From Irpex lacteus (taxonomy: Eukaryota; Basidiomycota; Agaricomycetes; Polyporales; Irpicaceae): DNA of 18,716 nucleotides. Made by a program: the position numbers and the translations under genes. The notes beneath the pieces were generated by a model, which was given only the letters and a program-made list of their open reading frames with translations, did not search any database and was not told the DNA's origin. This document shows, one piece after another, positions 10,281 to 18,338 of the stretch (position 1 is the stretch's first letter; each line of letters begins with the position of its first letter). The stretch spans positions 1-18,716 of the forward strand of contig MQVO02000164.1 of assembly GCA_001986395.2 (NCBI GenBank). Direction: 5' to 3'.

Positions 10281-10333
10281 CTAGGAGCAAACAACGATAA
10301 GTAAAGTGACATTGGAAAGGAAAGGTGCCTTAC
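10281..10333 (-). other. Predicted intron upstream of the Rep main exon
   Basis: The minus strand reads GTAAGG at 10333 and ends TGCTCCTAG at 10281, 53 nt long. It joins an upstream open frame (10334-10586) to the main Rep frame in phase 1. The Rep frame has no ATG near its 5' end, which supports an upstream exon. Confidence 0.5.
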
Positions 10334-10549
10334 TTTGATAGCATCGGGACCCGGAAGCGGAGGATGTAGACGGCACAGAGGAAGTACCGATGTCCAGAGG
10401 AGTAGGTGCTGGACAATCACCCAAAGAGGAAAGGAGGATGGTAACTGCACGAGCGAAGGACAGAGATGAGCGAGATGATATGAGATGAACCGAGGGGCAC
10501 GTACAAAATGGATCATGGACGAGGGGTGAGTCAACGGGTAGATAGAAGA

Positions 10550-10966
10550 CTAGGGAGACAATGAGAACAACCCTGTGATTAAACAATGCAACGTACGATC
10601 ATTGACCGCACACCAAAGATAGCGGTGGTCAGTGGAGGGACCAACAGGGTCGAGCACGGTTCCCATCTCCACAGAAGCACCGGCTGCGAGGCACCAGTCT
10701 TGACCGAGTATAATATCCCATGTCCGTTGGAAAGGGACGACGGACAGGGTATGCGTAGTGTGATAAAGACCACCGACGGAGCGGACAGAGAGTGCGACCG
10801 AGCAAAGAACTCGAATGACCATGGAAGGAGCCTCGCGGATGACGTTACGGGGGATGTTGTGGTGAGTGGCATAGGTCATATCCATCGTGGAGGAGGGCCT
10901 AGCAGGGTCGACCAGAATGAAAGCATTCAAGCGCGAGCAAAAACCGTGCACAGCGACTGAGGACAT
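10550..10966 (-). CDS. Retropepsin-like aspartic protease fold, altered active site
   Basis: ATG at 10966 (context GCCATG) opens 138 codons. The layout fits a single-lobe retropepsin: a beta-strand start (MSSVAVHGF), LNAFILVDPARPSST where an active enzyme has D-[ST]-G-A, then a hydrophobic core, the VGGLYHTTHTLSV stretch and the ending WDIILGQDWC, which matches the ILGxDW signature of gag-pol type proteases. The aspartate is kept but Ser/Thr-Gly has become Pro-Ala, so proteolysis is unlikely. The frame lies on the same strand as and just upstream of the Helitron Rep, and could be an accessory Helitron frame, a spliced N-terminal exon of Rep, or a captured retroelement fragment. The frame stays open upstream to 11224 but only from a GTG, so I chose the ATG. 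Family membership is inferred from motifs. Confidence 0.45.
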   Translation of the reverse strand: MSSVAVHGFCSRLNAFILVDPARPSSTMDMTYATHHNIPRNVIREAPSMVIRVLCSVALSVRSVGGLYHTTHTLSVVPFQRTWDIILGQDWCLAAGASVEMGTVLDPVGPSTDHRYLWCAVNDRTLHCLITGLFSLSP

Positions 10967-12267
10967 GGCGGGTATTAACGAGTAAAACTGTAACGTCGAT
11001 GAGGGCAAAAGTCGAAGTGAAGACGAAGTGAATAGGAGTGTACACGAGGCGCCCAGAGCACGCAATCCATCAAAACAGTCACGTGCGGGATGCGAGTTTC
11101 TGTGGACAATGCTACCCCCTGCAACCCTAAGACCCTTCTCCCAGCTTAGACGCTGGTAGCGGGAATGTCCGTACAACACCAAGACACGTGTCTTGGAACG
11201 TGATAGCATGGTAGACGTGGCCACTGTTGCTGGAGTTCTCTTCTAGATATGTAGGTAAGCGGAGAATACTATTGAAAAGAATACTTATAAAGATGCCCAT
11301 GTTCGAGAAGCTAAAGTGCAGGTTCATCCTCGTTGAGCAAGTATACGCGGGTTTTTCTACCTCCTACGCAGGTTCTGGGGTACTCTTCAAGCAGATATGT
11401 GAGAGTTCAAGAAGGTGAACATGACTGGGCGAGGATTGTCCGCCAGACGGATGTACGTCAGAGGCTTATACGTCCGTGAGGATTGCACTTACAATCGACA
11501 TACAGATCATGCATGTACGTACCTGGAAGGTATATAAGCTATCTCTCAGGAGGAATAAGAGTTGCGGTGCCATAAGGCTCTTCTCCGCGCACAACGCGTC
11601 GAATTTTGGCCATGCTCGTATAATGGTCGTCGTCGGTTGCCCAAGCCCGCGATGTCCGGGATTAGAAGGACAATCGCGTGCTCAGAGAGCACGAGAAGGA
11701 TGCGGTGTATTTCTCTAGTGTCTTCGACTACCGATATTCGTATGAGGACCACTAAGCAGGTATTTACAAGGTGACTTGAGGTTGCTCGTCAAATCTCACG
11801 GGTGAGGAAACCGATCGATTTCAAGCACGTGTTAGTCTATCTATTAGACACCAGATACTGACCTAGCAAATATAGGATGGAGAGATCGAATGATTGCGAG
11901 GGAAAGAAGTGATCAGCTGGTTGAGACGACTCCAAGGATCCCATGATCACTACGAACGCCGAGCCATGTATGACAATGACGCCTCGACGCATTACATTCG
12001 ACTGGCATCGGAGCTTGTGTCTGTACGATAAGTAAATATCTCAGAACATTAATTAACCTGGGTTTATGGCATTGCAGTGAATACGGGGGGCAAGACTTTA
12101 ACGATCAAAACAGAATGCCGAGATAACACCGAAGCTATTGCCTAATGCGGTAACTCGACGTACTCAACGCCGCCACGTAATCCTTCCACACACACCCCCG
12201 GCCTCCTCCAACCTTCTAGAATATCTCCTTGCACAATGAAACCTTGGGAGATGGCTCGACAGACGAC
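10967..12267. other. Long region without a supportable gene
   Basis: Short frames on both strands (under 81 codons) lack motifs and splice structure. The bases upstream of 10966 may hold the promoter of the transposon frames. A TATATAA occurs at about 11532-11538 on the plus strand. I could not find a Helitron 5' end here. The last 130 bases probably form the upstream region of the next gene. Confidence 0.4.
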
Positions 12268-13581
12268 ATGACTTCTGCCGAGCCAAATACAGCGCCAACT
12301 CCAACATCCGATAACTATAGCACTGCTCACCGCAGTCTACAAAGTAACAGGCAAGAAGCGTTAAAGATAGCGAAAAATACGCTCACGGACCAAGCAAGCG
12401 ATGTAATTGACGAACGGAATAGGGCTGAACAAGAGATGGTGAAGGTGGACGGTGGTGTTCGTGAAGTAGGTCGCATGGAGGTCGAGCGACCAAGTACACG
12501 GTGCGTCGACGATACCTTTGAGTACAGAAAGTTGTTGATTTAACAGAACTGATAAATCGAAAATTTAGTTCGTTTTACGAAAGCGTAACCTACGCAGAGC
12601 CAATACCGGCGCTTACTCCGACTGTGGACGACCACGACGCTGCACGCTGCCATCGCCACGTTGACAGCCAAGAACACGCCGAGATGATTGACAGTGAACC
12701 TATAGACCAGAAGAACAAGGTGAACGAAGAGTGCAAGGGCGTTGGAAGCGTTGGAAAGGAGACGAAGAGCGTGCAGGATGTTGATAGTGAAATGGGTGGA
12801 CTGGAGATAGCCCCAAGGTGCGTTAACGTCGCTTTATCATGATGCATAATTTATTAATAACTATAATCGCTCTCGTTTGGGCCAGTCAAAGTTCCGTTCA
12901 GCAACCAGTAAATAAGAGAGACGGAGACATGTACCTGGTTAGAAACTCGTTCACGGACACCTCAGGGAACACAAACGACGTGCTCCTTCGGCACAAGAAG
13001 AACAGGTGAGTTCAATTTGTGGGCTAATTAACCGTGCCATCACTGAAAAATGACTTCGCTGGTGCCCTTTCCAGTGACGGCGTTGACAACCACAAAGCTC
13101 CAATGAGCACCTCACCACACAACCGTTACGAGCGAAAGTCGCCCTCCAACTTGTACGCTTCGATTGTTAGACTTCATACTCACTCCCAGTATCTGATGCG
13201 TACGTTCATAGAAAGAGAGGCGGACATGCTGGCCAGCCAAATGGCGGATCAGGAGTCTCCGGTGCTTTTGATCTGCACTCAAGGATCGCGAATGATAAGG
13301 TCGATCAGCAGCACAAGCCGTCTCCGAGGACGAAAGGGTAAGTCATGACATCCCTAGCTATAGTGGTAGTCTACTCTGACTACGTATGTACGTATTGTTG
13401 TAGAATAAACGATGAGCATAGCGTCGCTGCCACAGCTCAAGAAACGATGGACGGTCCCACTGAGCCCACCGTAGTAGTCCAGTCAACGAAGGCGGGCGGA
13501 CGACGCCTTCAAGGCTTTGTAAAAGGTCAACTGCATAGGGTCAAGCGTTGGGCGAAGAGATGTATTGGGCGCAAAGCGTAA
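12268..13581 (+). CDS. Multi-exon gene of unknown function with two similar exons
   Basis: I do not recognise the product. Exons 12268-12500, 12569-12817, 12886-13005 and 13075-13337 are joined by introns of 68, 68 and 69 nt with donors GTGCGT, GTGCGT and GTGAGT and acceptors TTTAG, GCCAG and TCCAG, all phase 2. Exons 1 and 2 resemble each other: AEPNTAPTPTSD against AEPIPALTPTVD, with similar DNA as well. The protein is hydrophilic and charged; the fourth exon contains an R-x-x-S-I-S-S-T-S-R-L-R-G-R-K basic end. A fourth intron, 13338-13403 (GTAAGT...TGTAG), is phase 1 and leads straight to GAA TAA, ending the protein at 289 residues. One base away in frame, a further 58-codon open stretch (to 13581) ends in a basic KGQLHRVKRWAKRCIGRK tail, which suggests a frameshift or a different acceptor. 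The ATG at 12268 is the first in the frame; an upstream exon is possible. Confidence 0.5.
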
Positions 13582-13641
13582 GGTAGCATTGTACGAGGGT
13601 CATTGGATCGAGGACGTATGTAGCTACGAGCAGTGATGTTA

Positions 13642-13647
13642 AATAAA
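13642..13647 (+). terminator. Possible polyadenylation signal AATAAA
   Basis: AATAAA lies about 60 bases after the last stop of the multi-exon gene (13581). Fungal poly(A) signals are loose, so this is only suggestive. Confidence 0.3.
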
Positions 13648-13685
13648 CGGATGCAGTTGTCAATGGAATGATCCCAAGGGCCTAA

Positions 13686-13958
13686 GGCCCCGTTCGACGG
13701 CACCGCTATTTCTTGCTACGTTATGTTATCTTCCGTTATGTTATGATTGGTCAGCACAGGTCACATCATGTCACGACAAGAAGCCAATGAAAGCGGATCA
13801 AGTGTAAGGAGACGTGACGAGATGTGACTCGCGCAATAAATTAGAGGATAAATCTAATAATGCTGTAACAAAGTATAACAGAATGGTACTGACTTTCAGC
13901 CTTATTAGGTGCGATAACGTAGCGTAACGAAACCATAGCGGTGTCATCGAACGGGGCC
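13686..13958. mobile_element. PIF/Harbinger (Tourist-like) MITE, 273 bp
   Basis: The left end starts GGCCCCGTTCGACGGCACCG and the right end, reverse-complemented, starts GGCCCCGTTCGATGACACCG. The inverted ends continue with gaps to about 45 bases, both finishing in GTTATC. TAA flanks both sides (13683-13685 and 13959-13961) as a 3-bp target duplication. The inside is AT-rich and noncoding. A GGCCC-type terminus, TAA duplication and small size are the hallmarks of Tourist-like elements mobilised by a Harbinger transposase, which is not in this window. Confidence 0.85.
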
Positions 13959-14160
13959 TAAAGTGCTAGCAACAAGACGTATGGTTACCAAATAAGGCAA
14001 GTATGTCAACTCAACTCACCGCCTCAAGCGCTCAACATCAACGACCCCTACGTCATTCAATGACCGACGGTGATCGAGCGACGGGGCGGAAAAACGGGAC
14101 GTTTTCCGGCTCGCTTTTCACGTGGAAAAAGCAGATGAAAAGCGCTGGGAAAAAACCGCC

Positions 14161-16040
14161 ATCACTACGGCGCGTCCATTGGTTGCAGTGCAATTCCGAG
14201 CCCGCATACGCCTGACGTCGACTCGATAATCAATACTGCATCTCAATATAGTTTATTTCAGACTAGTACCGTTTATGAAGCGAGATTCAAACCTCGATTA
14301 CCCCCGCCGCGATTGAATGGTGTGGGCTGTGCTCTCATAGCCGCCGAAATGGACAATACGGGCTCGATAAACTCATCATGCCCTTTTTCCGGTAAGCTCA
14401 GTCAAAGTTTATCATCAATACGAAATGCGATGGCACTTTCAAACCCACATACGCCTAGGGTCGACTGCGTAAATAAGATTGATTCGCGACATGCTCAATT
14501 CTGAACGACCGCGCGGGACCTCCTGCAGGTAGTCGATGTGGTCAAAAAAGCGCGTACATTGACGATACGAGCTCGACAAACTCATCTGTGGGCACGGCTC
14601 ATCATCACTACGGCGTGTCCATTGGTTGCATTGCAATTCGAACCCGTATACGCCTGACGTCGACTCGATAATCAATACTGCATCTCAATATAGTTTATTG
14701 CAGACTAGTACCCTTTATGAAGCGAGATCCAAACTTCGATTACCCCCGCCGCGATTAAATGGTGTGGGCTGTGCTCTCATAGCCGCCGAAATGGACAATA
14801 CGATCTCGGTAAACTCATCACGCCCTTGGCCTGTGAGCTCATTTGATAGTGAATACGCCATGCGCAGATTTCCGTGTAACTTCGAAGCCACGTACGCAGC
14901 AATCAATCACGACATCCTTAATCTAGACCGATCATAGCGGACGCCTTGCAGGTAGTCAATGTGGCCAAAAGAGCGCGTACATTGACGATACGAGCTCGAC
15001 AAACTCATCTGTGGGCACGGCTCATCATCACTACGGCGTGTCCATTGGTTGCAGTGCAATTCGAACCCGTATACGCCTGACGTCGACTCGATAATCAATA
15101 CTGCATCTCAATATAGTTTATTGCAGACTAGTACCCTTGATGAAGCGAGATTCAAGCCTCGATTACCCCCGCCGCGATTGAATGGTGTGGGCTGTGCTCT
15201 CATAGCCGCCGAAATGGACAATACGATCTCGGTAAACTCATCACGCTCTTGGCTTGTGAGCTCATTTGATAGTGAATACGTCATGCGCAGATTGACATGC
15301 AGCTTCGAAGCCACCTACGTTCAGGGTCGACTGCGTAAAGAAGATTGATTCGCAACATGCTCAATTCTGAACGACCGCGCGGGACCTCCTGCAGGTAGTC
15401 GATGCGGTCAAAAAAGCGCGTACATTGACGATACGAGCTCGACAAACTCATCTGTGGGCACGGCTCATCATCACTACGGCGTGTCCATTGGTTGCAGTGC
15501 AATTCGAACCCGTATACGCCTGACGTCGACTTGATAATCAATACTGCATCTCAATATAGTTTCATTGCAGACTAGTACCCTTTATGAAGCGAGATTCAAA
15601 CCTCGATTACCCCCGCCGCGATTAAATGGTGTGGGCTGTGCTCTCATAGCCGCCGAAATAGACAATACGATCTCGGTAAAACCCATCACGCCCTTGGCCT
15701 GTGAGCTCATTTGATAGTGAATACGCCATGCGCAGATTTCCGTGTAACTTCGAAGCCACGTACGCAGCACTCAATCACGACATCTTCAATCTAGACCGGC
15801 CATGGCGGACGCCTTGCAGGCGATCAAGGTGGTAAAACGAAGGCGGAAACGGACAATACGAGCACGGCAAACTCATACGCGAACACGGTTAATCGTCAAT
15901 ACGGCGTGCATTAGTTACAAAGCAGTCTCAACCCCACATACGTCTCGCGCTCACAGAATAGCCAACACTCCATCACGACATATTCAACTTAGACCAATCT
16001 TGGCGAACGCCCTGCAGGCAGTCGATGAACAACGGTACAA
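14161..16040. repeat. Satellite array with dimeric higher-order repeat (443 + 423 = 866 bp)
   Basis: The block ATCACTACGGCG followed by TCCATTGGTTGCA recurs at 14161, 14604, 15027 and 15470, with a decayed copy at about 15894. Spacing is 443, 423, 443 and about 424, so copies two apart are exactly 866 apart. Units 1 and 3 share one tail (GGTCGACTGCGTAAA, then CCGCGCGGGACCTCCTGCAG); units 2 and 4 share another (ATCAATCACGACATC, then CTAGACCG). Each unit holds two related sub-monomers marked by AAACTCATC-like anchors at 14369, 14578, 14811, 15001, 15234, 15444, 15678 and 15869 (spacing about 233 and 190-210). The left border is sharp; the right end fades through degenerate monomers to about 16040. 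Repeated frames of 60-100 codons inside are by-products of the repeat. Confidence 0.9.
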
Positions 16041-16329
16041 ATAGACAGTACGCGCAATGTACACTCGTAATTATGTCGACGGCAAAAGGCTCATTTGCAC
16101 CGGTACCGCCCGGAGATATGGTCCTGCATATATTCGCTAGCTCGAGGCGCAATGCAATCTGATTTGATATCCGACGTTAAGTTTGACTTTCTCGTGTGAA
16201 GTGACCAGCGACTGCAGTGTCAATCATTGCATTCACCCTGAAATACATAGCACGCTCGAATAAACAATTTTCTTTAGAGCCTCAAACGGACACGGTGAGC
16301 TCGTTAATACAATGCCTACGTCAAGACAT
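16041..16329. other. Region between satellite and small gene; faint satellite traces only
   Basis: No frame of note is seen. A short stretch at about 16285-16310 (GGACACGGTGAGCTCGTTAATACA) loosely resembles the satellite anchor region, so the array may once have extended here. The right end should hold the promoter of the next gene. Confidence 0.35.
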
Positions 16330-16337
16330 TATATAAG
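16330..16337 (+). promoter_or_regulatory. TATA box of the small spliced gene
   Basis: TATATAAG lies about 125 bases upstream of the start codon at 16455, or about 70 bases upstream of the 5'UTR intron. The distance suits transcription starting at about 16360-16370. Confidence 0.5.
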
Positions 16338-16401
16338 GGCTTAGGATGCGATAGATGTTGTTCATCAGGCCCCCACGAGCAAGTCGTTGACTACACCCAA
16401 G

Positions 16402-16453
16402 GTGAGATTCCCTCCACTGCTTTGCCCTAGTTGAAGCTTCATTTACTTTGCAG
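16402..16453 (+). other. 5' untranslated region intron
   Basis: The donor GTGAGA follows CCCAAG and the acceptor TTTGCAG ends one base before the ATG at 16455. It is 52 nt long. The leader placement is inferred from the TATA box upstream and the first ATG downstream. Confidence 0.5.
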
Positions 16454-16454
16454 A

Positions 16455-17027
16455 ATGAGTTATCAAAACCCAAACGTTATGCTGCAGTATTCGCAGGCAT
16501 CCTACACAAACCAGGTATGTTTCCGCGCGCGTTTTACGCTCAAACTCACTAATGGATATTTGCAGCCTCGTCGTCAGCCTCATGATGTTCTTCGTCATCA
16601 ACCTCGCCTGGAGGTGGATCACTTGAACACCGATGTTGCGTTCAGACTCCAGCCAGGAGAATACTACCACCCTCGCATCGCCCCAGCTCATGGTCTCGGC
16701 CATTACGCATACCCTCCCGCGCCATCCGTAGCGTTCACGACTGTGAACGCGCCCTCGATTACTATCAACAACTACAACTATCGACGCGAGCCTTCCGTTC
16801 AGGAGGAAGAAAACGAGGGCTCTTCTGAAGCAAGGCGCAGCGGGTTGGAGAGATGGGTGCGCATTACGAAAGATGTGCTGACTCTCTTCTTTCTCCGGGT
16901 TGAGTTTATGCTTGGGAGGATAGAGGTAGCACTACGGCATTCTAGCTGGATTTCGTTAACATTAGATGTTCAAGATATTTATATGGCACATTCACATTAC
17001 ATGCAGACTAACACCGGCATTTTTTGA
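16455..17027 (+). CDS. Small spliced gene, unknown function, Tyr/Asn/Pro-rich
   Basis: ATG at 16455 opens a 20-codon exon to 16514 (MSYQNPNVMLQYSQASYTNQ). An intron at 16515-16565 (GTATGT, branch-like CTAAT, GCAG) leads to a second exon, 16566-17027, for 173 residues in all. The intron is 51 nt with no stop, so its retention would give 190 residues. The protein is rich in Tyr, Asn, Gln, Pro and His, with a VNAPSITINNYNY stretch, then an acidic EEENEG segment and a C-terminal half with a hydrophobic amphipathic run (VRITKDVLTLFFLRVEFML). There is no signal peptide. I do not recognise the family. A TATA box and a leader intron upstream support transcription. The last 40 codons look less protein-like and a further intron there cannot be excluded. 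Confidence 0.55.
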   Translation: MSYQNPNVMLQYSQASYTNQVCFRARFTLKLTNGYLQPRRQPHDVLRHQPRLEVDHLNTDVAFRLQPGEYYHPRIAPAHGLGHYAYPPAPSVAFTTVNAPSITINNYNYRREPSVQEEENEGSSEARRSGLERWVRITKDVLTLFFLRVEFMLGRIEVALRHSSWISLTLDVQDIYMAHSHYMQTNTGIF

Positions 17028-17095
17028 GCTACGGATGTGTGACCAACGAGTCATGGACGGTGGGTCGAAACGGGCTCACCCGCTCGTCGAAAGGG

Positions 17096-17126
17096 CTATA
17101 TACGGCAGGTGAGCTGCCATATATAG
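17096..17126. repeat. Short palindrome with 13-base arms
   Basis: CTATATACGGCAG and CTGCCATATATAG pair with one mismatch around a 5-base loop GTGAG. It lies 70 bases after the stop of the small gene and could form a hairpin in RNA or a cruciform in DNA. Confidence 0.6.
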
Positions 17127-17312
17127 TATGCCATCACCGTTTTCACGCTCCAGGCGCCCAAATTTATTATGGCCTCCGCCCTCATATATCGGAGTCGCGA
17201 CAGCGACACCAGACTGCATTACTATGACTCGGGACGAGTACGTAGATGCTGCGGCTATCCTTACACAAGGTTTCCCAAGTTATTTTGTCTCAAAACCGAA
17301 CGTTATCGAGCC

Positions 17313-17345
17313 CTTTCAAGGAACGGTCTGCTTTCAAGGACCGGG
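17313..17345 (+). repeat. Two 18-bp tandem copies of CTTTCAAGGA(A/C)CGG
   Basis: CTTTCAAGGAACGG begins at 17313 and CTTTCAAGGACCGG at 17331. No function is evident. Confidence 0.6.
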
Positions 17346-17419
17346 TAAATCCTGTACTTAGAGGGGGCCAGCACGAGGGAAACTTGGAAAAACCCACCGG
17401 GCCACTCGTGAGCGCTGGG

Positions 17420-17466
17420 GCAGCCAATGGGAGGACCCGATCGTGAACACCCACAGGGATACACCG
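17420..17466 (+). repeat. Direct repeat of 47 bp, first copy (26-codon period)
   Basis: GCAGCCAATGGGAGGA...CACAGGGATACACCG recurs at 17498-17544, 78 bases away. In the plus frame opened at 17412 both copies read PMGGxDRxHPQGYT. The 78-base period is 26 codons and keeps the frame, so this may be part of an exon coding a Gly/Pro/Tyr-rich repeat protein. The minus strand is also open, so the strand is uncertain. Confidence 0.6.
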
Positions 17467-17497
17467 TCGATCCAATGGTCCGATATAGTCAAGTGAG

Positions 17498-17544
17498 GCA
17501 GCCAATGGGAGGATACGACCGGGGACACCCACAGGGATACACCG
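17498..17544 (+). repeat. Direct repeat of 47 bp, second copy
   Basis: It matches 17420-17466 apart from a few base changes. Its frame ends at TGA about ten bases further on, after A-E-I-P. Confidence 0.6.
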
Positions 17545-17942
17545 CGGAAATTCCTTGATCCGACGGCCCGAAATGATTAAGATTAACAGCATACACAGAA
17601 GTCACCGGGCCTGTAATTCGTGTTCTGAGCTCTCGTTCATGCTGCTTCCTGATCTCTGTCATCGAATCACCCTACCGCTTGCTCGACTTCAGCCCAGGTT
17701 TTTGCGCATTCCTAGCCACGTTCAAGTAGCATCAGAGGATCTTGGATGTTATATTTTTATTACTTACATTGTGTTGGCAACTACTGATGATGTCAAGACC
17801 CGACTTTCGTTGACGATCAGTTCATCGTTTTCATGATCCTCATGTAAGATTCGTGCACGGTCACGTATCTGAACAGTAGCAACGAGCCAACCACTAATTA
17901 ACACGTCACTCAACATTCTTGATGCGTTTGCCGGTGACTTTC
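17545..17942. other. Region without a supportable gene
   Basis: A 93-codon plus-strand frame (17555-17836) has no motif and no convincing splice context. Nothing else stands out before repeat copy B. Confidence 0.35.
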
Positions 17943-18057
17943 TCAGGTGGTGACTAAATTGTACGCTGCCTACCTCAAGGATTACGGCGTACAGTGTGCG
18001 AATTATGTGGTCTTGACAAGTTGAGCCGTAGGTGGTGTCGTCCCTGCATGATCAAGG
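17943..18057 (+). repeat. Dispersed repeat, copy B (115 bp)
   Basis: It matches copy A at 4101-4250 with two base differences and lacks A's 35-base insert. In one frame, bases just before and through the junction read T-V-C-E-L-C-G-L-D-K-L-S-R-R-W-C-R-P-C, so the paired-Cys pattern is intact and joined directly to the upstream frame. Confidence 0.8.
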
Positions 18058-18338
18058 CTGTAATATACTCCGACAGGGGAAGGACATTACACTCCGACAG
18101 ATGCCGACGATCTCCGCTGAACGTTGCCTCGTGGTCCAACGAGCGCCATCGTGCATCGCCAATCGTCATCGACGCATATTGCCCCTCGGTGTACTCCGAT
18201 GGCGGTCGCTGACCTACTGGTATGCTGGTCAGTAGCGGTCATTGGTATACAACGGCGGGCATTGTACCACACTGGTTGTCGATGGTATACACCTTGATAT
18301 ATTGGGAATCAAGTACACAACTGAATACAATAATAGAA
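18058..18338. other. Region between repeat copy B and the transposase fragment
   Basis: No gene is supported. GGTATAC occurs twice (about 18244 and 18283), and TACTCCGAT/ACTCCGACA-like words recur at about 18066, 18091 and 18192. The region lies 3' of the minus-strand transposase fragment and may include that element's tail. Confidence 0.3.

Larger units (their letters stand above)
4940..10966 (-). mobile_element. Joined transposon cluster: Plavaka remnant, truncated Helitron Rep, retropepsin-like frame
   Basis: All recognisable transposon coding sequence here reads leftward. From right to left there is a small retropepsin-like frame, a Helitron Rep N-terminal frame that stops before its catalytic His motif, a Plavaka transposase with clear family blocks, and its stop-riddled C-terminus. 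No Helitron helicase, no Helitron ends and no Plavaka terminal inverted repeats could be identified. The outer limits are therefore approximate. Confidence 0.6.

Noticed and set aside
7579..10290. Complete autonomous Helitron
   Set aside because: The catalytic His block and the helicase are missing, and no terminal TC, CTRR or hairpin end could be identified.
10967..11224. Extension of the retropepsin-like frame to a 224-residue protein
   Set aside because: The extension starts only at GTG, its sequence has no recognisable structure, and a well-placed ATG exists at 10966.
15045..15075. Possible tRNA-like B box (GGTTCGAATT on the minus strand) in the satellite unit
   Set aside because: The B-box consensus needs a C at its end, no A box sits at a suitable distance and no cloverleaf could be drawn, so a tRNA or SINE origin is not supported.
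14313..15770. Recurrent 60-100 codon frames in the satellite (for example the repeated LNGVGCALIAAEMDN peptide)
   Set aside because: They recur only because the DNA repeats, vary in length and frame between units, and have no start or splice context.
4101..18057. Repeat copies A and B as LTRs of one large element
   Set aside because: The copies are short, have no TG...CA ends or target duplications, and the interval between them holds unrelated elements on both strands.
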